A model generated the notes under the pieces. That model was not told where the DNA came from and did no database searches. It saw only the letters and a list, made by a program, of their open reading frames with translations. A stretch of 64,000 nt of DNA from Actinomyces sp. (GTDB lineage: Bacteria; Actinomycetota; Actinomycetes; Actinomycetales; Actinomycetaceae): positions 1 to 64,000 of the forward strand of contig JALCNR010000011.1 of NCBI GenBank assembly GCA_022649165.1, in the 5' to 3' direction. The position numbers and the translations under genes are program-made. Every line of letters begins with the position of its first letter. Within the stretch, counting starts at the first letter, position 1. Shown in pieces: positions 27,891 through 37,082 of the stretch.

Positions 27891-28061
27891 CTCCACCACC
27901 CCTTTTCCCCCAGCACGTCGCCGAACTGATCGAAGAACGTCCCGGCGGTGGCGTCGTCGATCTCCTCGTGCCTTCCGAAGGTCCTCGTCACCGGTCCGAC
28001 GGTGACCGCCGTATGGCGCGTCAGTTCCCTCTGCGAGTACTCGAGCCCGCGCGCATGGGCC
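27887..28061 (-). other. Open frame fragment before the HicB-like gene, unrecognised
   Basis: Directly after the stop of the TPR gene, a different frame stays open for about 58 codons. It reads protein-like: RHTAVTVGPVTRTFGRHEEI, then DDATAGTFFDQFGDVLGEKG, then WWR and a stop overlapping the HicB-like start in ATGA. There is no ATG, GTG or TTG at its beginning, only an internal GTG, so it looks like the 3' end of a gene whose 5' part has been lost or merged with the TPR gene. The ATGA coupling suggests it once formed a two-gene operon with the HicB-like gene. I do not recognise the family. Confidence 0.4.
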
Positions 28062-29054
28062 TCACGCCGTGTCGCCCGACCGGTCCAGCCGCTCTCGAGA
28101 TTCCCGGAGCAGGATCCGGAATCCCTCGGCGTCCTCGTCGGTGAAGTCATCGGGGAGGTTGTCCAGCAGGACCCGGCACCATCGGGCGACCGCAGCGTCG
28201 TCCCCGTCCTGGATGGATAGGGCGATCTGGAGCGTGCGCTGCCGGGCGGTCTCGGGGGCGCACTCCCCCAGGTGGCGCCGACAGTCCTCGGCCAGGACGC
28301 TCCATAGTTCCCGCGCCCGGGCGTGGTCCCCCATGCAGAAGACATTCGAGGCGATCTCATCGCGCAGCCTCAGGACACGGCGGTCCCCCGACGGGCAGGA
28401 GGCCACGAGGTCGGCCAGCAGCGCCTCGTACAGGGTCGTCGACTCCTCATACCGGCCATCGCAGGCGAGCGCCTCGGCCAGGTTGTCCCGGGTGGTCAAG
28501 ACGATCACGTCGGTGTCCTCGAGGACCTCCCCCATGTCGTGCAGCAGCCGGCGGTACACGCGGGCGGCCCCAGCGAAGTCACCGCCCCGTTTGAGCGGCA
28601 TCGCCGAGTTCGTCCGCGCCGCCCACGCGAGCTGGCTCGTCCGTCCGAGCGCGCGCTCGATGTCACGGATCAGGACCGGGAACCGGTCGCGGGCGACTTC
28701 GTCATATCCAGTCACACACATCCAGTAGAGCTCCGAGTGGCGCATGACCAGGGTGAGCTCATGGGCGGCGCCGAGCCGGGCCCGCAGGTCCGCGACCCCC
28801 TCGGTGGCGACCTGCCGGCACTCGTCGAACCGGCCGAGAGCCTCGAGCCATTCGATGAGCAGTTTGCGCGCGCGCATGGAGGCGGCCGGGCCCAGGCTCC
28901 CATCGCCCAGCATCTCCGCGACCCCGTCGACGGCTCGGAGGAGATCTCCGCGGTCCGCCGCCCGCAGGGCTGCGGCGAGGCCCGATCGCTGGTCCTTCGT
29001 CATGGACTCGGCGGCCGTCCGAATGCCGGATCGTCCGGTCTCTGCTCCGCTCAT
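28062..29054 (-). CDS. Tetratricopeptide-repeat-like protein
   Basis: 330 residues from the ATG at 29054, with AAGGA 6-7 bases upstream; the longer open frame upstream is unlikely. It is all-helical with repeated 34-42-residue units of TPR type: LLIEWLEALGRFDECRQVATEG, RVYRRLLHDMG, NLAEALACDGRYEESTTLYEA-like (quoted in part), and GDHARARELWSVLAEDCRRH. There is no signal peptide, membrane segment or HTH. Such stand-alone actinobacterial TPR proteins often act as scaffolds near regulatory or toxin genes. It is divergent from the PemK/MazF-like gene at 29227 and precedes the broken HicB-like gene. The role is unknown. Confidence 0.7.
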   Translation of the reverse strand: MSGAETGRSGIRTAAESMTKDQRSGLAAALRAADRGDLLRAVDGVAEMLGDGSLGPAASMRARKLLIEWLEALGRFDECRQVATEGVADLRARLGAAHELTLVMRHSELYWMCVTGYDEVARDRFPVLIRDIERALGRTSQLAWAARTNSAMPLKRGGDFAGAARVYRRLLHDMGEVLEDTDVIVLTTRDNLAEALACDGRYEESTTLYEALLADLVASCPSGDRRVLRLRDEIASNVFCMGDHARARELWSVLAEDCRRHLGECAPETARQRTLQIALSIQDGDDAAVARWCRVLLDNLPDDFTDEDAEGFRILLRESRERLDRSGDTA

Positions 29055-29226
29055 CGCATTTCCTTTCGGATAGTGACTGTTGGTTCTGATCGGCTTCGAT
29101 GAGCATGGCACGTCACACCTTCGGCCAGGAAGCGGCTCCGGCGAGCCTGTGGACAACTCGCCGGTCTCGCGGTCGGCTTGGCTGACCATGCCGTCGGCAC
29201 GCCGCGTCGACACGTAGAGTCGCTCC

Positions 29227-29841
29227 ATGGCCTCCGTCCTCGCCGAGATCCTGAGCGCGGCCGCGCGCGGCGCCGCCTCACGCCTTCTCTCCCCCATCCG
29301 TCGAACTCCCGGTCGCGCCGGCCAGGCCGGCCGGGCGCCTTCCTCCCTCTCTCCCCGGTCACCTGGCCAGGCGACCGGCAGCACGCGGGGGGCGGCGCCC
29401 TCGTCCACGCGGACGCATCCCGTCGCCGTGCGCGAGGCCCTCGCCTGCGCGTCCTACGACCCCTCGCCCGACGGAGATGCCGATCCGGGTGAGGTCGTGT
29501 GGACCTGGATCCCCTACGAGGAGGACGACACGCAGGGCAAGGACCGTCCGGTCGTCGTCCTCGGGAGGGCCGGCGGCGGGGTGTACGTCGCGCAGATGAC
29601 CTCGAAGGACCACGACCGCGATGCCGATCAGGAGGCGCGGTGGGGGCGGTACTGGATCGACATCGGCTCGGGGCCGTGGGATCCCCGCGGCCGGCCCAGC
29701 GAGGTCCGTCTGGACCGCGTGCTGTGGGCGCCGATGGGCGCCGTCCGCCGCGAGGGGGCGGCCCTGGGGCGCGAGTTGTTCGAGACCGTCGTCCGGGGGA
29801 TCGAGAAGGCGGCCGACCGGGCCGAGGGGATGCGGGGGTGA
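29227..29841 (+). CDS. PemK/MazF-like toxin-family protein
   Basis: 204 residues. The first ~75 form a low-complexity Ser/Arg/Pro-rich stretch that is not conserved. The domain begins near residue 86 with PGEVVWTWIPYEE, followed by KDRPVVVLGRAGG, the beta-barrel pattern of the PemK/MazF fold (GDIVWV...KxRPxxVI). A middle segment YVAQMTSKDHDRD and a C-terminal helix follow. MazF proteins cut mRNA at short motifs; many actinobacterial relatives of this length are uncharacterised and lack a clear antitoxin neighbour, as here. A later start cannot be excluded. Confidence 0.72.
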   Translation: MASVLAEILSAAARGAASRLLSPIRRTPGRAGQAGRAPSSLSPRSPGQATGSTRGAAPSSTRTHPVAVREALACASYDPSPDGDADPGEVVWTWIPYEEDDTQGKDRPVVVLGRAGGGVYVAQMTSKDHDRDADQEARWGRYWIDIGSGPWDPRGRPSEVRLDRVLWAPMGAVRREGAALGRELFETVVRGIEKAADRAEGMRG

Positions 29842-30039
29842 CGGTCTTCACCTGACGCTCGGCGCCTGCGGGCTGGAGGGCGGGACTGTCCGGCTGGTAA
29901 TGTGGGCTGTCGGACTCCCGGCCCGGTCGGGCAGGGGGTCTGGTCCCCACCGTCCGCGGGATGTCCCCACGTCCTGGTCCCGGTGGCGGCACAGCCCTCA
30001 CCGACTCTGTCCGTGGATTATTCAAGGAGATTTCTGACT

Positions 30040-30306
30040 GTGGCGAACATCAAGTCCCAGAAGAAGCGCATCCGCACCAACGAGAAGCGCCGTCAGCGCA
30101 ACCAGGCGGTGAAGTCTGAGTTGAAGACGCTGGTGCGCAAGACGCGCGAGGCCGTCGAGGCCGGCGACAAGGAGAGCGCCGCCGAGGCGCTCCGCATTGC
30201 GGGCAAGAAGCTCGACAAGGCCGCAGCCAAGGGCGTCATCCATAAGAACCAGGCCGCGAACCGCAAGTCGAAGCTGGCCAAGCGCGTGCAGTCGCTGTCC
30301 GCCTGA
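30040..30306 (+). CDS. rpsT: 30S ribosomal protein S20
   Basis: 88 residues from the GTG at 30040, with AAGGAGA 8 bases upstream; codons upstream in frame are leader. The mature N terminus reads [18 protein letters not shown], the canonical S20 start, and the protein is a basic helical bundle that binds 16S rRNA. It is monocistronic, with a strong terminator at 30328. The leader (29842-30039) has no gene; taatgt near 29899 is a candidate -10. Confidence 0.98.
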   Translation: MANIKSQKKRIRTNEKRRQRNQAVKSELKTLVRKTREAVEAGDKESAAEALRIAGKKLDKAAAKGVIHKNQAANRKSKLAKRVQSLSA

Positions 30307-30327
30307 CAGCGCGGCCTCACCTTCCCG

Positions 30328-30367
30328 GAGGGGGATGGACCATGCGGTCCGTCCCCCTCTCTTTTTC
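30328..30367 (+). terminator. Intrinsic terminator of rpsT
   Basis: A 14-bp stem (30328-30341 with 30346-30359, one G-U pair), a 4-base loop ATGC, then TCTTTTTCC. It lies 21 bp after the rpsT stop. Confidence 0.93.
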
Positions 30368-30421
30368 CTTCTCCCCTCTCCGCCTCGTTCCCACCTGGCG
30401 GGCCGTGTCCCCGCCGGATCC

Positions 30422-31420
30422 TCAGGACCGATCCCCCCGCAGACGGCAGATCGCCATCACGGCCTTCTCCACGGCCCGCTGAGGGTCGCGGGACAGGCCC
30501 TTGACCTCCTCATCCGCCACGGCGACAGCGCTGATCGCGGCGGAGAGGGACCGATCGTCCCATCCGTGCAGCTCGCGGCGAGCCCGTTCGATCTGCCAGG
30601 GGGCCATGCCCAGCCGGCCCGGAGAGCTGTGGCCCGCGACCGAGACCTTCGCCATGCCGCGAAGCTTCATCCCCAGGGCGACCACGAGCGGAACGGGATC
30701 GACTCCGGTGGCGAAGGCGTGCCGCAGCAGGGTGAGCGCGCGCGCGGTCTGACCGGTCACGGCGGCATCGGCGACCTCGAAGCCCGAGGTCTCCACACGG
30801 CCGGAGTGGTACCGGCGGACGTCCTCGACCGTGATCTCCCCCTCCACGTCGGCCAGGAGCTGCGACACCCCGGCGGCGAGCGAGCGCAGGTCGTCCCCCA
30901 CCGCGTCGACGAGCGCCTGGGCCGCCCGCTGGTCGATGCGCCGGTGCGCCGCGCGCACATCCGCGTGGACCAGCTCGAGTTTGTCACGGTCGTTCCTCAC
31001 GGGATCCGCGTTGACGACCGGGTATCCCGCCTTCGCGATCGCGTCGAGGAGCTTCTTCCCGCGCGTCCCCCCGCCGTGGCGCAGGATGAGCCAGACGTCG
31101 GGCGCCGGATGGCCGATGTAGGCCAGCAGATCGATGAGCAGGGCGTCGGACATCGTCTCCAGGTCCGAGATGGTGAGGAGCCGGGGCTCCCCGAACAACG
31201 AGGGCGAGGTCAGCATGTCGAGCTGGCCCCCCTGATAGCCGGCGGCCGTGAGATCGGTGCGCTCGGTGTGAGGATCCGCAGCCAGGGCCTGGGCGCGCAG
31301 CCGGTCCAGGGCGCGGTCGCCCAGGAGACCCTCCGGCCCCTTGATGAGCACGACAGGTGCCAGATCCACTGCCGACCACGCCACGCCCTTCGCACCGCGT
31401 GTGCCGCCTCGCTGGGCCAT
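30422..31420 (-). CDS. holA: DNA polymerase III subunit delta
   Basis: 332 residues from the ATG at 31420, with GGAGGGA upstream; the open frame continues far upstream only as a shadow of comEC. It has the layout of the clamp-loader delta subunit: an N-terminal RecA-like domain with PVVLIKGPEGLLGDRAL, the helical middle SLFGEPRLLTISDLE, the DVRAAHRRIDQRAAQALVDA lid region, and a C-terminal collar domain. Delta opens the beta clamp. It follows comEC by 89 bp, the usual actinobacterial order comEA-comEC-holA, and converges on rpsT. Confidence 0.93.
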   Translation of the reverse strand: MAQRGGTRGAKGVAWSAVDLAPVVLIKGPEGLLGDRALDRLRAQALAADPHTERTDLTAAGYQGGQLDMLTSPSLFGEPRLLTISDLETMSDALLIDLLAYIGHPAPDVWLILRHGGGTRGKKLLDAIAKAGYPVVNADPVRNDRDKLELVHADVRAAHRRIDQRAAQALVDAVGDDLRSLAAGVSQLLADVEGEITVEDVRRYHSGRVETSGFEVADAAVTGQTARALTLLRHAFATGVDPVPLVVALGMKLRGMAKVSVAGHSSPGRLGMAPWQIERARRELHGWDDRSLSAAISAVAVADEEVKGLSRDPQRAVEKAVMAICRLRGDRS

Positions 31421-31509
31421 CGACGTCCCTCCCCGCCCTCGCCGACGCCACGGTGGCGCGGACGCCTCCCAGTCTCCCATGCCCGACCGCCGTCTGGACC
31501 GACGCGCCC

Positions 31510-33258
31510 TCACCCGCCACTCCCTCCTGATCCGCCCGGCCTTCGGAGACCTCGCGTGTCGCGGCGCCGCTTCGCCCACCGTCCGCCGGCCACGGCCAGC
31601 ATGCCCAGCGCCACCAACGCGGCCGCCCCGCCGACCCCGTCCGGCCAAGGCAGGCGGGCCAGCGGCCAGCCAGAGACCACGCGCCCCACACCCGCGATCC
31701 ACCCGGTGAAGAGGCTCGCGCCCGTGGCCAGGGCCCGTCCGCCCCCGGGCCACCAAGGCGCCGTGCTGGCGGCGGCGAGCCCCAGGAGCGATGCCGGCGC
31801 CACCGCCGGAGCCGCCGCGATGTTCGCCACCACGCCCCAGGTGGGCAGCCACGGGTTGAGGAGCAGCAGCACCGGGGCGACCAGCAGCTGGGCCGCGACG
31901 GGAACAGCGCCTACGGCCGCCAACCGCCGCGCCGCCCGTCCGGGGACCGTGTCCTCGCGCAGCGCCGTCCTCGTCCACCGGATCCACGCTGCGGCCGGGC
32001 CGATGACGCCCCAGGTCGCCAGGACGGACAGGGCGAAGCCGAAGGACCGCGCCGACCAGGGATCCACCAGGAGGATCACGCCGGCCACCGCGCACAGTCC
32101 CGCCTGGGCCTGGCCCGGGCGACGGGTGAGCAGCCCGGTCACCCCGACGCCCGCGGTCGCCACCGAACGCACCACGGACGGCTCGGGCCCCACCACGGCC
32201 ACCAGAACCGCCATCACGCCCGCCGACGCCGCGGCCCGCCCCCATCCGCGCCCGGGAACCACCCACACGACGACCCCCAGCAGGATCGCCACATGCGACC
32301 CCGACACGGCCGTGAGATGCGTGAGCGAACTGGTGCGCATGTCGTCTCGCAGTTCCCTGGTCATCTCGCGGTCGTCTCCCACCGCCATGCCCGGCACCAA
32401 GGCCCGCGCCTGGTCGGAGGTTCCCCGCACCGCCTCCGTGAGGGAGGCGCGGACAACGCGGACCATCCCCTTCCACCCGCCGGGGCGGGCGACGAGCCGA
32501 GGATCGTCCGCCCGCAGGGTTCCGGCATCAGGCGGATCGGCGTGGAAGGAGGCGTCGGCCCGCGCGCTCACCCGCACGACGTCTCCGCGCGCCAGATGCT
32601 CCCATCCCCGTCCCTGGGCCAGCATGCGGGCCGCGCTGCGACACGGAGGCGGCCCGGACCCGCCGCCTGCGCCTGGCCCGTCATCTTCCCCGCCGCCGGT
32701 GGGGGCGACCTGCCGGCCGCTCCCCGGCCGTGCGACGTCGAGGACGCGCACCTCAGCCACCCGCACCCCGTCCGACCATCGAGACGGTGACGGGGCCGGA
32801 TCCTCCAGGAGTTCCAGCGTGGCGGTGAGCCAGGTGGCGCCTCCACGCATCAGCACGACGACCGGGTCACGGGCGTGGGCCGCGGAAGCGGCCGTCCCGC
32901 AGGCAAGCGCGCACGCCCCGGCGACCGCAGCGAGCGCGGTCCCCAACCGCAGGGAGCCTCCCGGCGTCAGCGCGTGGCTCTGCCTCCGACGGGGCCGGCT
33001 CCGTTGCTCGCGGAACCACCAGACGGCCAGCGCGGCGGCGACCGCCGCCAGGATGGCCGCCCCGCCCAGCATGGCTCCCGGCGCAGCCCCGGGGGACGTC
33101 GCCGCCCACGTGCCCGCCCAGATGACCACGGCGGAGGGGAGCAGCCGGCGATCGACCATGGCCGGGACCTGGGGCGGGCTCGCCGGCGCCCCTCCCCGCG
33201 GCGGTTCGAGCCCAGGCCGGACGCCCGCGCCGCCGGCCTGCGGGGCCGTCACGGGCAC
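31510..33258 (-). CDS. comEC: ComEC/Rec2-type DNA uptake channel, short form
   Basis: 582 residues. An N-terminal pair of helices with an adjoining soluble domain (about 60-230) is followed by the Competence-domain membrane core with RTSSLTHLTAVSGSHVAIL, the family hallmark, and VRSVATAGVGVTGLLT. The protein ends soon after the last helices (GGRWAKRRRDTRG), so the C-terminal metallo-beta-lactamase-like domain present in Bacillus ComEC is absent, as in many Actinomyces-type proteins. It transports single-stranded DNA across the membrane. The start overlaps the comEA stop by 10 bp. Confidence 0.9.
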   Translation of the reverse strand: MPVTAPQAGGAGVRPGLEPPRGGAPASPPQVPAMVDRRLLPSAVVIWAGTWAATSPGAAPGAMLGGAAILAAVAAALAVWWFREQRSRPRRRQSHALTPGGSLRLGTALAAVAGACALACGTAASAAHARDPVVVLMRGGATWLTATLELLEDPAPSPSRWSDGVRVAEVRVLDVARPGSGRQVAPTGGGEDDGPGAGGGSGPPPCRSAARMLAQGRGWEHLARGDVVRVSARADASFHADPPDAGTLRADDPRLVARPGGWKGMVRVVRASLTEAVRGTSDQARALVPGMAVGDDREMTRELRDDMRTSSLTHLTAVSGSHVAILLGVVVWVVPGRGWGRAAASAGVMAVLVAVVGPEPSVVRSVATAGVGVTGLLTRRPGQAQAGLCAVAGVILLVDPWSARSFGFALSVLATWGVIGPAAAWIRWTRTALREDTVPGRAARRLAAVGAVPVAAQLLVAPVLLLLNPWLPTWGVVANIAAAPAVAPASLLGLAAASTAPWWPGGGRALATGASLFTGWIAGVGRVVSGWPLARLPWPDGVGGAAALVALGMLAVAGGRWAKRRRDTRGLRRPGGSGGSGG

Positions 33259-33995
33259 GCCCCCGCTGCGATGCGCTGGACCAGGGTCGGCCCGATGCCG
33301 GGGACCTCGTCCAGCTGGTCGGCCGACGCAATGGATCCGACCTGGTCCCGGTAGGACAGGATGCGTCCCGCCAGTGCGGGGCCCACGCCGTCCAGCGTCT
33401 CCAACGCGGTCTGGTCGGCGGTGTTGAGGTCGACGCAGGTCACGGCGATGCCTGGGTCCCCGTCCGCGCCGGTTGCGGCTCGTCCGCCCGGAACCGCCTC
33501 CTGCGGGGTCTCACCGGGCCGCGTCACCTGGATGTGCTCGCCGTCGACCAGGAGGCGCGCCATGTTCACGGCGGCGAGGTCCGCGTCGGACAGAGGCCCG
33601 CCGGCCGCGGTCACCGCGTCGACGACGCGCGACCCTATGGGCAGGGAGACGACCCCCGGGGATCCGACCCTCCCCGTCACGTACACGATGACCAGGTCGG
33701 CCGGGCTCGGCGCCCCGCTCGGGTCGCGCTCCGGGGAGGCGGTCCGGGCCTCCGGATCGCCGGAGAGCCCCTGGCTGGACTGCGACGCGCCGGAGGGCGC
33801 CGCCGTCTCCTGCCCGCCCTCATCCGCCGTTCCCGCGAGCGCGCGCCACACGGACATGCCGGCGACGAGGATCAGGACCACAGTGAGGACGGCGACGGTC
33901 CCGGGACCGGGAAGCACCCGGACCTGCGACCGTCTCGGCGGTTCTCCCCTCGTATGGGCGGCCCCGCTGTAGACGGCCTCTGTGAGTCGACGCAT
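33249..33995 (-). CDS. comEA: ComEA-type DNA-binding competence protein
   Basis: About 248 residues from the ATG at 33995. The start is uncertain: a GTG 24 bases upstream and an ATG at 34142 are alternatives without clear ribosome sites. There is one N-terminal transmembrane helix (about 32-50), a Ser/Pro-rich linker, an SLBB domain at about 101-160 (VIVYVTGRVGSPGVV, then LPIGSRVVDAV), and two helix-hairpin-helix motifs at about 188-248 (DLNTADQTALETLDGVGPAL and LDEVPGIGPTLVQRI). It binds incoming double-stranded DNA outside the membrane and hands it to ComEC, its downstream neighbour. Confidence 0.92.
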   Translation of the reverse strand: MRRLTEAVYSGAAHTRGEPPRRSQVRVLPGPGTVAVLTVVLILVAGMSVWRALAGTADEGGQETAAPSGASQSSQGLSGDPEARTASPERDPSGAPSPADLVIVYVTGRVGSPGVVSLPIGSRVVDAVTAAGGPLSDADLAAVNMARLLVDGEHIQVTRPGETPQEAVPGGRAATGADGDPGIAVTCVDLNTADQTALETLDGVGPALAGRILSYRDQVGSIASADQLDEVPGIGPTLVQRIAAGACP

Positions 33996-34233
33996 CCGGC
34001 GCCTGCGAAGAGGGTCCACCCGCCAGACGCTACGGGTTCCACCGCGGGCACTCCCCGCCCCGCCGGGCCGCCTGTGGACGGGCTCGACGAAGCCGCCTCC
34101 GATGTGGACGGACCGCGCCTCCCCAGCCGCCGCGCCCCGCATCCTCGGTGGACGGGACTCGCAAAACGGCCTGCGCCCTCGCTAGCCTGGCCGGGGCGGC
34201 AGGCGCCCGGCACCGACGAGTGGGAGGATTCGC

Positions 34234-35043
34234 ATGCGCATCGGGTTCATCGGAGCGGGATCCATGGCCTCAGCCATCGCGCGGGGAGCGGTCGGAGCGG
34301 GGCTGGACGGATCGGAGATGCTCTTCACCGACGCCCACGGCGTCCACGCCCCGGCCCTGGCCGAGGCCACCGGCGGGACGGTCGCCGCCTCGAACGCGGA
34401 CCTGGTCCTGCGCTCCGACTACGTGGTCCTGGCCGTCAAACCCCACCTCCAGACACCGGTCATCGAGCAGATCCGCCAGGCCGTGGCCGACCACGGGGGC
34501 GTGTGCGTCCTCTCGATCGCCGCCGGGCGCACGCTGACCGCGATGGAGCGCGACTTCGGCGCCCCCGTTCCCCTGGCCCGGGCCATGCCCAACGTCAACG
34601 CCCAGATCGGCCAGTCGATGACGGGCTTCTGCGTCAACGAGCGTGTCACGGACGCCCAGGTCGCCGACATCCGCACGCTGCTGGACTCGGTGGGCCGCTC
34701 GATCGCCATCGACGAGGCCGACTTCCCCGTCTTCTCCGCCCTGGCCGGCTGCTCGCCCGCCTGGGTGTTCGAGATCATCGACGGGCTCGCCCGGGCGGGC
34801 GTCAAGCACGGGCTCCGCAAGCAGCAGGCCGTGGCCATTGCGGCCCAGGCCCTGGTCGGGTCTGCGACACTGGTCCTGGAGGCCGCCGGCAAGGAGGTGA
34901 CCCCCGGGCAGCTGATCGACCAGGTGACCAGCCCCGGCGGGACCACGATCGCGGGGCTGTTGGCCGCGGAGGAGGCCGGCCTGTCGACCTCCCTGGTCAA
35001 GGCCGTCGACGCGGCGGTCGCCCGCGACCGCGAGCTCTGCTGA
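34234..35043 (+). CDS. proC: Pyrroline-5-carboxylate reductase
   Basis: 269 residues, with GGAGG at the right distance from the ATG. The N-terminal dinucleotide fold starts MRIGFIGAGSMASAI; the C-terminal dimer domain carries the ProC signature (VTSPGGTTIAGLLAAEEAGL). It catalyses the last step of proline synthesis, reducing pyrroline-5-carboxylate with NAD(P)H. It is divergent from comEA and likely transcribed alone. Confidence 0.96.
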   Translation: MRIGFIGAGSMASAIARGAVGAGLDGSEMLFTDAHGVHAPALAEATGGTVAASNADLVLRSDYVVLAVKPHLQTPVIEQIRQAVADHGGVCVLSIAAGRTLTAMERDFGAPVPLARAMPNVNAQIGQSMTGFCVNERVTDAQVADIRTLLDSVGRSIAIDEADFPVFSALAGCSPAWVFEIIDGLARAGVKHGLRKQQAVAIAAQALVGSATLVLEAAGKEVTPGQLIDQVTSPGGTTIAGLLAAEEAGLSTSLVKAVDAAVARDRELC

Positions 35044-35185
35044 CGCCTGGCCCCCGGCTCCTGGCCCCCGGCTCCGCGCCCAGCCCGAGGTTCGGCGGTC
35101 TGACCGGCCCGGGACTGGCCGGATCCGGTGTCGAACCTCGCGACGGGCGCATGTCCGTCCGGCGCGGCGCCGATAGGATCGCGCC

Positions 35186-36967
35186 ATGAGCGATGACGTG
35201 GAGGCCCTGCGCGCCCGGTTGGCCCAGGCGGAGGCGCGCGCGAAGGCCGCAGAGGCTGAGGCAGCCCGCGCGCAGGCGGAGGCGCTGCGGATCGCGGTGG
35301 AGGCCGCCGGGACGAACACCGATGCGCTCCCGCAGCCGCCCGCCCCCGCGCTCTCCCCGACCGCCCGGACGATCGCCCAGGGCTATGCCTTCAATGCCCC
35401 CGGCATCGCGATCGGCACGCTGATGGACGGCACCGCCCCGGCCCCCGGGCACCACGTCGTCCTCCCCTTGGGCGTCGTCAACCGCCATCTCCTGGTCGCG
35501 GGTGCCACCGGCACGGGCAAGACCCGCACGCTCCAGCTGCTGGCCGAGGGGCTGTCGGCATCGGGCTCCCCCGTCCTGCTGTGCGACGTCAAGGGCGATC
35601 TCACGGGGCTCGCCGAACCGGGAGCGCCCTCGGAGGGGCTCACGGCTCGCACCGCCGCGAACGGTCAGGCCTGGGCTCCGGCGGCCTTCCCCGTCGACCT
35701 CCTCAGCCTGGGCGGGGCCGATGTCCAGTTCCCGGGCGCGACGGTGCGCACGACGATCTCCGACTTCGGCCCGATCCTCCTGGCCCGCGCCCTCGACCTC
35801 AACACGACGCAGGAGCAGTCGCTCCAACTGGTGTTCTCCTGGGCGGACGCGCGCGGCCTGGAACTCGTCGATCTCGCCGACCTGCGGGCCGTGATCTCCT
35901 TCCTCGCCTCCGCCGGCGGCAAGGAGGAGCTCGACGGCATCGGCGGTGTCTCGAAGGCGACGGCCGGCGTGATCCTGCGGGCGCTCACCGCGCTGGAGGC
36001 CCAGGGCGGCGACCGGTTCTTCGGCGAGCCCGCCTTCGACACGGCGGATCTCCTGCGCCGCTCGCCGGAGGGGCGCGGCGTCATCAGCCTCCTCGGCGTC
36101 GGAGACATCTCGCAGCGCCCGGCGCTCGTCTCCGCCGTCATCATGTGGCTGCTCGCAGACCTGTTCTCCCACCTGCCCGAGGTCGGCGACCCGCAGCGCC
36201 CCGAGCTCGTCTTCTTCTTCGACGAGGCCCACCTGTTGTTCGCGGACGCCACCAAGGAGTTCGAGCGCCAGGTCGTCCAGACCGTGCGCCTGATCCGCTC
36301 CAAGGGCGTCGGCATCGTCTTCGTCACCCAGACGCCCAAGGACCTTCCCGCCGACGTCCTGGCCCAGCTGGGCTCCCGCATCCAGCATGCGCTGCGCGCC
36401 GTCACCCCGGACGACCAGAAGAGGCTGCGTCAGACGGTGGCGACCTTCCCCGACACGGACCTGGACCTCGAGGAGGTGCTCACCACGCTGGGCACGGGCG
36501 AGGCCGCCGTCACGGTCCTCGCGCCGGACGGCCGCCCCACCCCCGTGGCGCCGACGAGGATCTGGGCGCCGGCCTCCGTCATGGGTCCCGCCTCTGCCTC
36601 CGCGGTCGCCGAACTGGCCTCGTCGTCGCCGCTGACGGCGAAGTACGCGACGGCCGTCAACCCGGTGTCCGCCCAGGAGAAGCTCGCCGACCGCGCCAGG
36701 CGGGCGGAGGAGGCGGCAGCCGCCCAGGCCTCCCGCGAGGCCGACGCGCGCGCCGAGGAGAAGCGGGCGAAGGCCGAGGCCGCGGCCGCCGCCCGGGAGG
36801 AGAGAAGGCTCCAGGCCGAGGCGGAACGCGAGGCCCGGGCAGCCGAGAGGGAACGCCAGAAGCGGACCAGCGCCCTGGAGAAGGCCCTCGGCAGCGCCGT
36901 CCGAGCCGCCGGGACGCAGCTGGGCCGCGAGATCACCCGCACACTCTTCGGGACGCGCCGCCGATGA
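35186..36967 (+). CDS. HerA/YjgR-like ATPase (DUF853)
   Basis: 593 residues. An Ala-rich coiled coil (residues ~5-40) precedes the RecA-fold core. Walker A is GATGTGKT at 106-113 and Walker B is ELVFFFDEAHLLF near 345-357; an Arg-containing segment FVTQTPKDLPADVLAQLG and the DUF853 region ISFLASAGGKEELDGI lie where the family has them. A second long coiled coil rich in Ala, Glu and Arg occupies about 495-570, and the end is TRTLFGTRRR. Homologues (E. coli YjgR) are hexameric P-loop ATPases of unknown role, related to HerA/FtsK. It lies between proC and valS. Confidence 0.88.
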   Translation: MSDDVEALRARLAQAEARAKAAEAEAARAQAEALRIAVEAAGTNTDALPQPPAPALSPTARTIAQGYAFNAPGIAIGTLMDGTAPAPGHHVVLPLGVVNRHLLVAGATGTGKTRTLQLLAEGLSASGSPVLLCDVKGDLTGLAEPGAPSEGLTARTAANGQAWAPAAFPVDLLSLGGADVQFPGATVRTTISDFGPILLARALDLNTTQEQSLQLVFSWADARGLELVDLADLRAVISFLASAGGKEELDGIGGVSKATAGVILRALTALEAQGGDRFFGEPAFDTADLLRRSPEGRGVISLLGVGDISQRPALVSAVIMWLLADLFSHLPEVGDPQRPELVFFFDEAHLLFADATKEFERQVVQTVRLIRSKGVGIVFVTQTPKDLPADVLAQLGSRIQHALRAVTPDDQKRLRQTVATFPDTDLDLEEVLTTLGTGEAAVTVLAPDGRPTPVAPTRIWAPASVMGPASASAVAELASSSPLTAKYATAVNPVSAQEKLADRARRAEEAAAAQASREADARAEEKRAKAEAAAAAREERRLQAEAEREARAAERERQKRTSALEKALGSAVRAAGTQLGREITRTLFGTRRR

Positions 36968-37082
36968 CCCCGCGCGCGGCCGCCCCGCGGCCGCCGGCGT
37001 CCGCCGCCCTGCGGGACTTTGGTGCCGCGCGCCGCACCTGCGTAGTCTTGGCTTGTTCCCCGCCCATGTCGAACAGGAGTCA

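Noticed and set aside
30197-33427. A 1076-codon plus-strand frame across holA and comEC
   Set aside because: It is antisense to holA, comEC and comEA, which have clear motifs, and its composition is Pro/Arg/Ser/Thr low complexity.
36968-37082. T-box leader upstream of valS
   Set aside because: The gap is only 115 bp and shows neither a T-box core sequence nor a terminator-antiterminator pair.
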